A program made the position numbers and the translations under genes. Below the pieces are notes generated by a model. The model had not been told where the DNA came from. It saw nothing but the letters and a program-made list of their open reading frames with translations, and did no database searches. This document shows, in pieces, positions 30,962-39,599 of a DNA stretch of 39,599 nt. Position 1 is the first letter of the stretch. Every line of letters starts with the position of its first letter. Location of the stretch: assembly GCA_902384455.1 (NCBI GenBank), contig CABMCB010000076.1, forward strand, positions 1 to 39,599, read 5' to 3'. This stretch comes from an uncultured archaeon. Lineage in GTDB: Archaea > Altiarchaeota > Altiarchaeia > IMC4 > SCGC-AAA252-I15.

Positions 30962-33900
30962 GTCGTGTTTCCTGACGTCTCGTTTGCCGTCTTGTCTGCA
31001 GTTACGTTCGCCTCTGGTCTAGTCTCATTGGTCGGAATGCTTTTTGGGGTGGTGGTTGTGTTTGCGGGCAACGTCTGGGTTGTAGAGTTCTGTGTTGTGG
31101 CGTTGTTTGCGACTGCCGCAACAGTAGTCACGGGTGCTGGCGCCTTAAGCGTATCATTGCCGTAAAGTATCTCCCAGATGTTCACGTACCCAGCCGCAGT
31201 CTCAGCAACCTTCTTGAAGTGCGTCAAAGGAACGACGTCCCTGTTGTATAGGCCTACTTGTTTGTATTGGTCTAGGTAGTCTCCGAAGTAGAGGCGCGTC
31301 ATCATGAAGTCTTGGAATGGTCCTGGCGCGAACACTAGGGTGTTGTATGTGGGTACGTAGCAGATGCTGTTTGTGGGCAGTTGGTTCCAGTTTAGGGCGC
31401 ATGTGATTATTCCTGGTTTGCCTGTTGTTTGGTCTGCGATTAGCGGCTGTACCCCTAGGATGCTTGCGTCTTGGCTTTTGGTGAACGTGGTCCAGGGTAT
31501 GCTTCGTCCTGACTGGTCTATTATGACGTATACTCCGCTTATCTGGTCGTTCTTTATTTCAAAGTAGAATCCTGGAATCCATGCGTTGCAGGCGAATACT
31601 AGTCTGCGTATGTCGCTTACTGTGCCGTCGTCGGCTGGAGTGTAGCGGGGAGTCAGCTGGCTGAGTTGTGGGTTGAAGCTGCATTGAGCGTATGTGGCGA
31701 ATGAGCCTATGGCTCCCGTGTCTATGTTTCCTGTGGCTATTTCGTGTAGGGCGCTTCCTTTGCCTATCATTGTCCAGTCGATTACGGTGTATTTGAGCGT
31801 CCTATTTTGTTTCGCGTAGGCGTCGTTGTAGACTTCCACTGTCTTGAATGCTTCTTCTTCGCTTGTTTTGTTGTAGAAGAATCGGGCTACGTCTTGTATT
31901 TCGTAGCTGTCTGCCTGCAGGTTGTCTATGAGTACTGGGCGTCGGCTTATGCTGCTAATCCAGTGTCCGTAGTCCCACCATGTTAGTACTGCTGCGTTTG
32001 ATTCTGTTTTGTTGGCAATCCACATTAGTGCGTCGTCCCAGTAGTAGCGGTCTTCCATTGCGCCCATGTGGAATATGGCTGTTCCTATGCCGAATTTCTG
32101 GAAGTTCCATGTTCCAAGGACGGGCATGTAAAACATGGGCGTGAGTATGAGGAATATTGTGGGCAGAGCCCTAAGTCCCTCCCAGTCCTTCTTGTTGAGT
32201 GCGGCGTACAAGGCTACGCTGCCGCCCAAAACCATCACCGGCACGCTTGACCCGAAGAGCCACGCGCTCTTGTTGTAGGAGCCGTATAGCATCGGCAAAG
32301 CGTAAGCCAAAGCGAACATCGCCCCCGTCTTATTGTACTTCCACGCGAGGTAAGCAAGCACTGGAATCATGACTAAACCGTAAATGAAGACTATTCCGTG
32401 GCGGCCGTATCCTGCGTTGACGAATTCCATTAGTGTGTTGGCGAGTGGGTTTTGTTCTGCGATTGTGACTCCGACTACGTCGGTGTTTCTGGAGCCCTCA
32501 AGCGTGAATATCATGTAGTCTATTATCTCCATGGGGCTGTGGTATGCCAAGTACACTGCGGAGGCGGCCAGAATCAGTATTCCTATTGGCATAATCCATT
32601 CTTGGAGGCGCAGTTCCAGTTTGGGGCCGAGTCCTTTTCCTTCTACCTGGTTGATTCCGTTCTTTCTGACGCGGATTAACTCCAAGATAAAGGATGCGGC
32701 TATCCCTATGAGCACCGGCAGTCGCCCTATGTTCGGCGGTAGAGAGTAGGCGAAGTGAAGTCCTCTTTCGTGCAGTATTAGAGGCCACATTTGGCTGCCG
32801 ATTAGGAATGTGAGGTAATACGGCATTATGGCGACACAGCTTTTGTTGTGCTTGTAGCTCATCAGGGCGTAGACGAATGAGTACGCTCCCAAGACCACGT
32901 AGATGTACAGGTATGCGCTCCAATCTACCCTCAAAAGGAAGAAGCTGTAGGCCGCTACAAGAGCGTATTTCATGCTTTTTCTGTTGACTGCGGTGTGGAA
33001 CAAAAGCAGGCTTGCTACTGAAAGCATCATTCCTAAGGCGTCGTCTTCAGCGTAACTGCCTACCGCTTTAGAGGCGAACGCCGGCGAAAGCATGAGGGCG
33101 AACGCGGCAAGGAATGCGGCTACGTAAGCGTAAGGCTTGTCTTCGTTGAAGAGGGCCAGCACAAAAAGGTACACAAGCAGGATTGTCACCGCTCCGATAA
33201 GCCCCGGCAGAATCATGGCGGCGTCATACATGCTGATGCCGAAGCTGTTTATCATGAGGGCGTAGAAAGCGTAAGTGAAAGGCCACAGGAACGGGGACTG
33301 TGTGTTGTCCAATCCTGACGGCCAACTGTTCCATTGCGGGTGGCCTATGCCTCCGCGTAGCGGGTAAACGTATGTTTCCCAATCCGGTATGAAGCCTGTT
33401 TCGTAGACTCCTGTCGCCCACTTATAGTAATAGTACGGGTCAAGTTCGGCGAGGTAGGCGCTTGTGACCGCGGACACCAAGTGCAAAAGCAATGTGGCCA
33501 GAAACAGAGAGATGACGATTGAAATCTTGAAGTCGATTATGTCGTACGCCCCAATCACGTATCCTGCGGCGATTATTGAAACTCCCGCAGACAGAAACAT
33601 CACGTCTTGGCCGGTGTAACCGCCCAGTTGGTTGCTCTGGTACGCGAGTATTCCCGCAAGAAGAAGAAGCGGACCTATCCCGTAAAGCCTGGATGACTGG
33701 CCTCCTTTCACGTAGTCGTTGGCCAGGTACAGCGCTGCGATGCCTGCGGCAACAAGCGCGAAAGGAGTTGCTGAAGGAATGAATCCGTCTGCGCCGAAAA
33801 TTATCCTCATCAATCCGAGCAGGCTCGCCCCCAAAGCTATCGCGAAAAGCGGGTCTGAAATGCTAATCTGGAAGCGGTCGAAAGCTCCGTGACCTGCGTG

Positions 33901-33996
33901 CGCTTCCTTTACGGCTGGTTCAACCTCTTTTTCAGCGGTATTCGGGGCGGCCGCATGGGCGGCCTTATGGGTTGCTCCCTCTCTTCTTTTAGTCAT
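30958..33996 (-). CDS. aglB: Oligosaccharyltransferase AglB/STT3
   Basis: 1012 residues. About 13 membrane helices fill residues 45-620, with the DxY-type acidic site AELDPYYYYKWATG in the first outside loop. The signature WWDYGHW at 673-679 begins the outside globular domain that holds the acceptor Asn; VLTWWDYGHWISSISRRPV is typical. It transfers glycan from a dolichol-type lipid to N-x-S/T sites outside the cell. The extreme C terminus is a ~55-residue Thr/Asn-rich tail with about seven sequons (NAT, NST, NTT, NET, NVT, NET, NTT), which is unusual. uppS lies 15 nt upstream on the same strand. Confidence 0.95.
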   Translation of the reverse strand: MTKRREGATHKAAHAAAPNTAEKEVEPAVKEAHAGHGAFDRFQISISDPLFAIALGASLLGLMRIIFGADGFIPSATPFALVAAGIAALYLANDYVKGGQSSRLYGIGPLLLLAGILAYQSNQLGGYTGQDVMFLSAGVSIIAAGYVIGAYDIIDFKISIVISLFLATLLLHLVSAVTSAYLAELDPYYYYKWATGVYETGFIPDWETYVYPLRGGIGHPQWNSWPSGLDNTQSPFLWPFTYAFYALMINSFGISMYDAAMILPGLIGAVTILLVYLFVLALFNEDKPYAYVAAFLAAFALMLSPAFASKAVGSYAEDDALGMMLSVASLLLFHTAVNRKSMKYALVAAYSFFLLRVDWSAYLYIYVVLGAYSFVYALMSYKHNKSCVAIMPYYLTFLIGSQMWPLILHERGLHFAYSLPPNIGRLPVLIGIAASFILELIRVRKNGINQVEGKGLGPKLELRLQEWIMPIGILILAASAVYLAYHSPMEIIDYMIFTLEGSRNTDVVGVTIAEQNPLANTLMEFVNAGYGRHGIVFIYGLVMIPVLAYLAWKYNKTGAMFALAYALPMLYGSYNKSAWLFGSSVPVMVLGGSVALYAALNKKDWEGLRALPTIFLILTPMFYMPVLGTWNFQKFGIGTAIFHMGAMEDRYYWDDALMWIANKTESNAAVLTWWDYGHWISSISRRPVLIDNLQADSYEIQDVARFFYNKTSEEEAFKTVEVYNDAYAKQNRTLKYTVIDWTMIGKGSALHEIATGNIDTGAIGSFATYAQCSFNPQLSQLTPRYTPADDGTVSDIRRLVFACNAWIPGFYFEIKNDQISGVYVIIDQSGRSIPWTTFTKSQDASILGVQPLIADQTTGKPGIITCALNWNQLPTNSICYVPTYNTLVFAPGPFQDFMMTRLYFGDYLDQYKQVGLYNRDVVPLTHFKKVAETAAGYVNIWEILYGNDTLKAPAPVTTVAAVANNATTQNSTTQTLPANTTTTPKSIPTNETRPEANVTADKTANETSGNTT

Positions 33997-34011
33997 TTTA
34001 ATTTGATTTTT

Positions 34012-34704
34012 TTAGCGGCCGAATCGTCGGTCGCTTTGTTTGAATTCAGAAACTACTTTGGCGAGGTCGTCTTCCGTTATTTCCTGCCATAGTTTGTCTA
34101 TGAAGTATATTTCGCTGTAGGCGGACTGCCACAGTAGGAAGTTGCTTATCCGTTTTTCGCTTGTGCGGATTATGAAGTCTGCGTTGTCTTTGACCCAAAG
34201 GTTGGACTGGATGTTTTCTTCTGTGATGGGCAGCCCCTTTTGAGCCAGTTTTGAGGCAGCAAAAACAATCTCCTGCCTTCCGCCGTAGGCCAAAGCCATG
34301 TTGAGGCGTAGGCCGTCGTTTTTTTCCGTGTGTTTTTCTAGGGCGCGCAGGTTTTCTATTAGTTCTGTGTTGCCTGTGATTTCGTTGCTTTTTTGGGTTA
34401 GGTAGTCTATGTCGCCGCAGATTTTTATGCGGATTTTGGCTTCTTTTATCCGTTGGTCTGTGAGCGCCTTTTTGGCGTGCTCTGAGAATACCTTGAACAG
34501 GGCCTTGATTTCGTTGTCTCCTCTTTCTTTTATGTTTTCTGTTGAGAGGGCGTATATGGTGACTTCATTGATTCCGTACTTTGGGCACCATTGAAGCAAG
34601 TCGTAGAAGCGGCTGATTCCGCTTTGATAAGATTCCGCAAGGCTGCCGATGCCTTTCTTTCTCATGTACCGGCGGTTGCCGTCCGGGATAATACCAACGT
34701 GCAT
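34012..34704 (-). CDS. uppS: cis-prenyl (undecaprenyl/polyprenyl) diphosphate synthase
   Basis: 230 residues. MHVGIIPDGNRRYMRKKG contains catalytic Asp8; EVTIYALSTENIKER, LNMALAYGGRQEIVFAA, ADFIIRTSEKRISNFLLWQSAYSEIYFIDKLWQE are all conserved. It adds isoprene units to farnesyl or geranylgeranyl diphosphate to make the polyprenol carrier for glycans. Directly upstream of aglB (15 nt), the enzyme that uses that lipid, so the pairing is functional. Divergent from nob1 across only 50 bp. Confidence 0.95.
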   Translation of the reverse strand: MHVGIIPDGNRRYMRKKGIGSLAESYQSGISRFYDLLQWCPKYGINEVTIYALSTENIKERGDNEIKALFKVFSEHAKKALTDQRIKEAKIRIKICGDIDYLTQKSNEITGNTELIENLRALEKHTEKNDGLRLNMALAYGGRQEIVFAASKLAQKGLPITEENIQSNLWVKDNADFIIRTSEKRISNFLLWQSAYSEIYFIDKLWQEITEDDLAKVVSEFKQSDRRFGR

Positions 34705-34754
34705 GGTTGCTTCTAAGCTAATAATCCTACTATCAATGGATTAAATACTAATAT

Positions 34755-35240
34755 ATGTATATGAAACCGATTCGGGTGCTGGATGCGTCGGCTATCCTAA
34801 GAAGCACCCTGGATTTCTCAGGCGGAAACTACCTGATGCCACATTCAGTAGCGCAAGAAGTGCGTGAGGGAAACGAAGCGCTGGCGCTTAACGCGGCTAT
34901 CGAGGCGGGCGCAGTCAAGATTGAGGAGCCGACAAAAGACGCGTTAAAGACGGTAGAAGAAGCCGCCAAATCGTCGGGGGACTTAGGCGCATTATCCAGG
35001 CCGGACTTGGACGTTCTGGCTGTCGCATTCAAAAACAAGGCGGCTATCGTGTCCGACGATTATGCCGTTCAAAACGTCGCCCGCCGCCTCAAACTGAACG
35101 TAGAGGCCTCCTTCCACAAAGGCATAAGAGAGGAAATCACCTGGGTTTTTGTTTGCGGCGGATGCGGGAAGGAATCTAAAGAAGGAATAAAAGAGTGCGC
35201 AGTATGCGGCAGCCAAATCAAAAGAAAAAGACGCCGCTAA
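34755..35240 (+). CDS. nob1: Nob1-type PIN endonuclease with zinc ribbon
   Basis: 161 residues. The PIN domain shows VLDASAILRST (Asp), PHSVAQEVREG (Glu), SRPDLDVLAVAF (Asp pair), AIVSDDYAVQNVA (Asp pair). A CGGCGKESKEGIKECAVCG zinc ribbon and a basic tail KRKRRR complete the Nob1 layout. Nob1 cuts the 3' end of pre-16S rRNA. The start is ATG 34755 or 34761. The TATA-like TTAAATAC at 34741-34748 lies only 7 nt before it, so the message is probably leaderless or the ATG at 34761 is used. Confidence 0.93.
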   Translation: MYMKPIRVLDASAILRSTLDFSGGNYLMPHSVAQEVREGNEALALNAAIEAGAVKIEEPTKDALKTVEEAAKSSGDLGALSRPDLDVLAVAFKNKAAIVSDDYAVQNVARRLKLNVEASFHKGIREEITWVFVCGGCGKESKEGIKECAVCGSQIKRKRRR

Positions 35241-35241
35241 A

Positions 35242-36408
35242 CTACCCGACAACTTCGGCTGCGCCCTTAAGCATCAAATATACGGCAGCGCACTCCGGAA
35301 GATTGATTTTTTCGCCCGCCTTGAAAGGTCCGTGCTGAATTCCTCCGATGTCGAACTGAGGCACGTCCTTAATCGTCTTAGCTGTGGTTGGTTCGCTGCT
35401 GAATGCGACCGCGTCCGCAAGAGGGTCGAACGAATCCAAATCTTTCACGACTTTCGCAATCAATCCGCTTCCCGCATGCAAAGTGTCAGGAACCCTAATC
35501 AACCTGCTTAAGTCGCCAGTCACCTGCTTGTCCGCGTCGGCAATGGCGGTTACTGCCATGGTTTTTGCTTCGTCAAAAACTCGTTTGCCAACCAACGCCA
35601 AGAGGTAAGACCAGTTTCCTTCGTCCAGTTGCGTAAGGAATTTCTCCCGTTTCTCTATTATCTCCTTAGCTGTTTTTTCTCCTATGCCCGGTATGTTGGT
35701 GAGTTCGCCGTCAGGCTGGGTCAGAATCTCCCTTGTCTTAACGTAGTACCTGCCTGCCCATCCTGAGTCTCCTTTCTTTGGGCCGCCTACTATTTCGACT
35801 CCTGTGTTGGTCTGCTTCCAGTAGAATGGGAATGTGAGCTTCTTTTTTCCTTTCGGGTCTCTTGTTTGCGCGTCTGGGATGGGTTTTAGTCCTGTTCCTG
35901 TGACGTAGTCCACTAGTTCCTTGCGTTCGTCCTGGCCCATCCGTTGTACTCTGTCGCCTCTTATGTGGAAGTGGTATCCTTTGCTTCCGCTGAAGTTTAC
36001 TGAAACTTCGTTTTTCTCAAACCCGAAGTCGGTGAAGATGAAGTCGGAGAGACTCAAAGCTTCGTTTTTGGCTTTATCCAAATCTTGCGTATTAAGGTAG
36101 CCTGTTCTCATGGGCACATCCAAGTCAAACACCACGTCTGCGCCCAGCCACTCTTTGGCGGCCATCGGCTGGTTGGCGGGATACCTGTATAACGCGGTGC
36201 TGTAACTGAGGTAGAATGGGGCGTCTCGCTTTAGGAACTGGTGGAACTCGCGAGCCCCCGCGAAGCAGAAGTGGCGCACCTTAATCTTGTCCTCCAAAGT
36301 TCCGTAACCGAATTCCCTGCGCTCAATATCAGGCGGCTCCTGGACGGTATGCCTGAAATAATAGTCCTTGAACTTCTTTTTGAGGAAAACGCGCGTCTCA
36401 GTCTCCAT
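35242..36408 (-). CDS. priS: DNA primase small (catalytic) subunit PriS
   Basis: 388 residues of the archaeo-eukaryotic primase. Catalytic acids in VVFDLDVP (D95, D97), SGSKGYHFHIRG, and the third Asp in FDPLADAVAF. LIRVPDTLHAGSGLIAKVV is the usual RxPxSLH region. It makes RNA primers (and often DNA) for replication together with PriL, which is not in the window. A helix-hairpin-helix-like motif, NIPGIGEKTAKEIIEK (238-253), sits between the zinc-less core and the RVPDTLH block. Divergent from gatE by 42 bp. Confidence 0.95.
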   Translation of the reverse strand: METETRVFLKKKFKDYYFRHTVQEPPDIERREFGYGTLEDKIKVRHFCFAGAREFHQFLKRDAPFYLSYSTALYRYPANQPMAAKEWLGADVVFDLDVPMRTGYLNTQDLDKAKNEALSLSDFIFTDFGFEKNEVSVNFSGSKGYHFHIRGDRVQRMGQDERKELVDYVTGTGLKPIPDAQTRDPKGKKKLTFPFYWKQTNTGVEIVGGPKKGDSGWAGRYYVKTREILTQPDGELTNIPGIGEKTAKEIIEKREKFLTQLDEGNWSYLLALVGKRVFDEAKTMAVTAIADADKQVTGDLSRLIRVPDTLHAGSGLIAKVVKDLDSFDPLADAVAFSSEPTTAKTIKDVPQFDIGGIQHGPFKAGEKINLPECAAVYLMLKGAAEVVG

Positions 36409-36450
36409 GCAAACAGTTTCTTAAACCCCCTCCTTAATAACTAAACGAAA

Positions 36451-38286
36451 ATGACGGACTACGGGGCGTTGGGGTTCAAATGCGGCCTGGAAATCCACCA
36501 GCAATTGGACACCGCAAAGCTGTTCTGCCCGTGCCCGTCAGTAATGAGGGAAGACGCCCCGCACCTAATCGTCCAAAGGAAAATGCGGGCGGTAGCAGGC
36601 GAACTGGGCGAAGTCGACCGCGCCGCGCTACACGAATTCCTTAAGGGACGCACACTACACTACGAAGCGTACCATGACACCAACTGCCTCGTGGAACTTG
36701 ACGAAGAGCCCCCTCACGACCTAAACAACGACGCACTCGAAGTCGCACTCACAGTCGCACTACTATTGAACGCTCGGCCCGTGGACGAACTGCACGTGAT
36801 GAGGAAGACTGTGGTTGACGGAAGCAACACCACAGGATTCCAGCGCACAATACTTGTTGCGGAAGACGGCTTCATAGAGACTTCTTTGGGGAAAGTGGGC
36901 GTGCCGTCAATCTGCCTTGAGGAGGACGCCGCCAGGAAAATATCCGAGAAAAGCGGCGACGTCACATACCGTCTGGATCGCCTGGGCATACCTCTTGTGG
37001 AGATAGCCACAGACGCCACCATAAAATCCCCCGAACACGCCCGCGAAGTCGCAGAAGCCCTAGGAAACATGCTTAGAGCCTGCCGCGTCAAAAGGGGGCT
37101 TGGCACAATACGCCAAGACCTCAACGTCAGCGTCAAAGGCGGAGCCAGAGTGGAAGCCAAAGGCGTCCAAGAACTAAAGCTCATATCAGAAGTAGTCAAA
37201 AAAGAAGTCGAACGCCAGCAGGCTCTGATTGAAGCCCGCGAAACCCTCAAAAAAAGAGGGGTAACGGAAAAAGACTTCGACGCCCACCCCACAGAACTAA
37301 CAGACCTACTCAAAAACACTCAGTCAACAATACTCAAGAAAAACGCGGAAAAAGGCGGCATAATACTCGCAACCAAACTCAAAGGATGCGCAGGAGAACT
37401 CAAAGGCAAACTAGGCCCAGAACTCGCAGGATACGCAAGAAGCCTAGCCGGAGTCGGAGGAATATTCCACAGCGACGAACTACCCTCCTACGGAATCACA
37501 GCCGAAGAAGTCGCAGCCATCACAAAACACCTGAAACTAACCGAAGAAGACGCATTCGCACTCGTAGCCGCACCCAAAAAACAGGCCGAAGAAGCAATCA
37601 AAGCAACAACAACCCGCGCAAAAAAAGCCCTCCACGGAGTGCCCGAAGAAACAAGACGCGCACTGGAAGACGGCCGCACCGAATTCATGCGGCCTCTGCC
37701 TGGTTCAGCGCGGATGTATCCTGAGACTGATGAGCCGCCGATTGCGGTCACGGCCGAAAAGATTGCGTCCCTTAAGTCGCGTCTGCCTGAGCTGCGCCAA
37801 GACAAGGCAGCTCGCTACGAAAAGGCGGGATTATCAAAGGAACTTGCGGGTCAGCTTGCCAAATCGCAGGAATCAGCCTTGTTTGACGAGCTAATCGAAG
37901 AAACCAAAGTCGATGTGACGATGCTTGCTCACCTTCTCCTTCAAGCCCCAAAGGAAGCCAAGAAAAGATTCCAAGCTTCAACCGAGTCCCTAACAGACGG
38001 CCACTTCCGCGCAACAGCCCACCTTCTTGCCGAAGGCAAAATAAGCAAGGATGCGGCAGTGGAACTGCTCGCTAAAATATCGCAGCACCCGAAGGAAGAC
38101 GTCCTTAAAACTGCGGAAAAAAACAACCTCACATCACTCTCGGAAAAAGACCTGAAACATCTCATAGACGAAGTCAAAAAGAAAAACCCCGAAACAGCAG
38201 GAAACCCAAACGCAATTCTCGGCCGCATTATGGCTGAAGCCAAGGGGCGGGCTGATCCCGCCACGGTGCTGAGGTTGCTGAGATGA
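36451..38286 (+). CDS. gatE: Glutamyl-tRNA(Gln) amidotransferase subunit E
   Basis: 611 residues of the archaeal GatDE complex, which turns Glu-tRNA(Gln) into Gln-tRNA(Gln). CGLEIHQQLDTAKLFCPCPS, YHDTNCLVELDEEPPHDLN, RKTVVDGSNTTGFQRT, YRLDRLGIPLVEIATD, IRQDLNVSVKGGARVEAKG and RPLPGSARMYPETDEPP are the shared GatB/GatE blocks. The insert around KKNAEKGGIILATKLKGCAGELKGKLGPELAGYA is the GatE-specific AspRS-like GAD region. The C-terminal YqeY-like tail ends AEAKGRADPATVLRLLR. GatD is not in the window. Codons end mostly in A/C except a G/T stretch over the RPLPG motif. Confidence 0.95.
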   Translation: MTDYGALGFKCGLEIHQQLDTAKLFCPCPSVMREDAPHLIVQRKMRAVAGELGEVDRAALHEFLKGRTLHYEAYHDTNCLVELDEEPPHDLNNDALEVALTVALLLNARPVDELHVMRKTVVDGSNTTGFQRTILVAEDGFIETSLGKVGVPSICLEEDAARKISEKSGDVTYRLDRLGIPLVEIATDATIKSPEHAREVAEALGNMLRACRVKRGLGTIRQDLNVSVKGGARVEAKGVQELKLISEVVKKEVERQQALIEARETLKKRGVTEKDFDAHPTELTDLLKNTQSTILKKNAEKGGIILATKLKGCAGELKGKLGPELAGYARSLAGVGGIFHSDELPSYGITAEEVAAITKHLKLTEEDAFALVAAPKKQAEEAIKATTTRAKKALHGVPEETRRALEDGRTEFMRPLPGSARMYPETDEPPIAVTAEKIASLKSRLPELRQDKAARYEKAGLSKELAGQLAKSQESALFDELIEETKVDVTMLAHLLLQAPKEAKKRFQASTESLTDGHFRATAHLLAEGKISKDAAVELLAKISQHPKEDVLKTAEKNNLTSLSEKDLKHLIDEVKKKNPETAGNPNAILGRIMAEAKGRADPATVLRLLR

Positions 38287-38338
38287 TGAGGGTTTTTCGG
38301 TTTTTTTCCCTTAAATGCAATAGAAATACACATTCAAA

Positions 38339-39469
38339 ATGAGTTCCGTTGCGTTTAAACCGATTTTTTTGTCGTTGCTTATAGCCGTTTTTTTCTCCCA
38401 CTTAGTGTCTGCTCAGGGAATCGGCGACGGAAAAACAAACATCAGCGTCGTAATCCTCAATGAGCCCCCCAGGGTGGACTGGGTGAAAGCCACCGACCCC
38501 TTCATCTTATCCTCCAACAGCAGCGTCGGATGGTGCAACATAACCGCGCGGGACCCAAACGGCGGAGACGACGTAGTCCTAGACAAAATATTAGTGTGGC
38601 ATAAAGAGACTTCCTCCGAGTCGTCGCCAGACAACCCAGAAGACCACTACACATTCAAAGAAGCGATGGTCAAAGACTACCGCACAGTATACCGAGACCT
38701 ATACGTTCCATTCCGCCTTCAAGGAGCCGCAAAACCCGGCGAATGGATATGCAAAGGCTACGTGAAAGACCACGAAAACCAGTCCGCCAACGGCCAGACA
38801 AACTTCACCGTCATAACCGCCTCATGCTACAACAACTACTTAAACGAAGGCGAAGAACTCACAGACTGCGGCGGACCATGCGCCGCCTGCCTGATAGCGA
38901 CGCCCGCATACATCGAAGGAAACATAGGGTCTGAAGTCAACGCCACCGAAAACCTGACGACCAACATCAAAACGCCGCACATAATCACTGAATACCAAAT
39001 CACAGACCTAACATCGCAGGCAGGCACAATACCCTCGCAAAACATTCGCATCCTGCCCGCGAACATAAGCGTGCCAGGAAACGAAACCAAAACATACTTC
39101 CCAATAATATACGTCAACCTCCGCCCGGCAGCGGCCGGCGCGGGGGGCTCGGGGGGCGGGGCGGTTCTACGAGAGCCGACTGGGGCCGCCTCGGTCCATC
39201 ATTATTTTTTTGCAGGGCATTGTTCCTTTTGGGGGGTTGGAGGGTCGGGGTATTGGGGCGACGGGGCGGCCAATTGTTTGGGCGTTTGGGTTTGGGTTAG
39301 GGTGCTGTCGTTTTTGGTTATTGTTTGGATTGTGGTGCCTGTTGGGGGGGTTATTGTGAGTAGTGTTGTTTTGCTGTCGTTTTTGCCGTTGAAGTCTCTG
39401 GGTGTGGCGTTGCACCAGAGGGTTGTTGAGGTTTTTTGGCGGAATACTGGGTCTGTGACCGTTAAGTAG
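38339..39469 (+). CDS. Secreted sequon-rich protein, 3' part probably disturbed
   Basis: Signal peptide FLSLLIAVFFSHLVSAQG at the start, then a beta-rich, Cys-containing ectodomain with at least nine N-x-S/T sequons (NIS, NSS, NIT, NQS, NFT, NAT, NLT, NIS, NET). A Cys cluster CYNNYLNEGEELTDCGGPCAAC is like a repeated archaeal surface-protein motif. From about residue 262 (base ~39125) the sequence becomes Gly/Ala-rich, then Trp/Val-rich without protein-like features, while base composition flips from A/C to G/T. I regard 38339-39125 as real coding sequence and what follows as uncertain: a frameshift, junction or pseudogene. Confidence 0.65.
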   Translation: MSSVAFKPIFLSLLIAVFFSHLVSAQGIGDGKTNISVVILNEPPRVDWVKATDPFILSSNSSVGWCNITARDPNGGDDVVLDKILVWHKETSSESSPDNPEDHYTFKEAMVKDYRTVYRDLYVPFRLQGAAKPGEWICKGYVKDHENQSANGQTNFTVITASCYNNYLNEGEELTDCGGPCAACLIATPAYIEGNIGSEVNATENLTTNIKTPHIITEYQITDLTSQAGTIPSQNIRILPANISVPGNETKTYFPIIYVNLRPAAAGAGGSGGGAVLREPTGAASVHHYFFAGHCSFWGVGGSGYWGDGAANCLGVWVWVRVLSFLVIVWIVVPVGGVIVSSVVLLSFLPLKSLGVALHQRVVEVFWRNTGSVTVK

Positions 39470-39599
39470 AGGATTTGCGGTGGGCTGTTTGGGGTTGATG
39501 CTTTGACTGTTAATGTGAATGTTGTGGTTGCAGTCGTGTTTGTTTTTACTGTGACTATTCCCGAGTATGTTGCGGGGGATGTTGCTGGGGGGATGTTGA
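39290..39599 (+). pseudogene. Possible broken continuation of a surface protein
   Basis: The frame of the previous gene reads into a hydrophobic stretch (LSFLVIVWIVVPVGGVIVSS), NTGSVTVK, then a TAG at 39467-39469. After the stop, the same frame continues RICGGLFGVDALTVNVNVVV and FVFTVTIPEYVAGDV to the window end, which resembles archaeal surface-protein repeats. A single substitution or a readthrough would join them. Alternatively the region is a bad contig end. Low confidence. Confidence 0.3.

Noticed and set aside
39167..39415. 82-codon minus-strand ORF at the window end
   Set aside because: Asn/Gln/His/Pro-rich shadow of G/T-rich sequence without start signals or recognisable fold.

Overview
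The window is archaeal. It carries the archaeal forms of ribosomal proteins L10e and L37e, aEF-1beta, Orc1/Cdc6, the small primase subunit PriS, GatE, RNase P subunit Rpp21, Nob1, an LSm protein, the oligosaccharyltransferase AglB and the archaeal-type riboflavin synthase. Spacers are very short, many genes overlap by 1-20 nt, and several families are hypothetical DUFs typical of small-genome archaea. I infer a DPANN-like or other uncultivated archaeal lineage (Diapherotrites/Micrarchaeota-like), but the sequence alone does not prove this. No rRNA, CRISPR array or insertion sequence was seen. Position 1 lies inside a gene, and the last ~450 bases look disturbed.

Layout. 1-1.85 kb: tail of a Pro/Thr-rich protein, rnhB, then L10e and aEF-1beta. 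1.85-5.07 kb (minus): Orc1/Cdc6, a site-2-protease-like membrane protein lacking its catalytic histidines, and a YheC/D-like ATP-grasp enzyme. 5.2-6.84 kb: riboflavin operon ribB-ribC-ribH. 6.84-8.9 kb: an AT-rich regulatory island with two overlapping AbrB-like mini-genes, a lipoprotein, an unlisted 41-codon gene and a TrmB-like regulator. Two promoters here share an almost identical 45-bp operator/TATA block. 9.0-11.3 kb: a tight cupin / E1-like / homocitrate-synthase-like cassette, which may be an undescribed small-molecule pathway. 11.4-17.1 kb: a RibD-type reductase, a large secreted subtilase, a hexulose-phosphate synthase-RraA fusion, a membrane protein with a winged helix, and a 14-codon gene ending in CGCC.

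17.1-21.5 kb (minus): aminotransferase, thioredoxin, MetG, a COG1325 RNA-binding protein, and a MazG-like pyrophosphohydrolase. 21.6-24.7 kb: an orphan histidine kinase, an MgtC-like membrane protein and an unknown protein. 24.7-27.3 kb (minus): two membrane proteins with bacterial-PH (DUF304) domains. 27.4-28.04 kb (minus): two valine tRNAs, L37e and LSm. 28.1-31 kb: an M24 peptidase, an orphan, Rpp21, a CRM-domain protein, DUF211 and DUF357. 31-34.7 kb (minus): cis-prenyltransferase and AglB, the N-glycosylation pair. 34.75-38.3 kb: Nob1, PriS and GatE. 38.3 kb to the end: a secreted sequon-rich protein whose 3' part is probably broken.

Working together: ribulose 5-phosphate made by the HPS domain is the substrate of RibB, and the RibD-type reductase supplies the pyrimidine branch, so much of archaeal riboflavin synthesis lies within 11 kb. 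UppS makes the polyprenol and AglB transfers glycans to sequon-rich exported proteins such as the subtilase and the 38.3-kb protein. Codon usage is strikingly patchy: some plus-strand genes end nearly all codons in A/C, others in G/T, and the switch can occur inside one gene.
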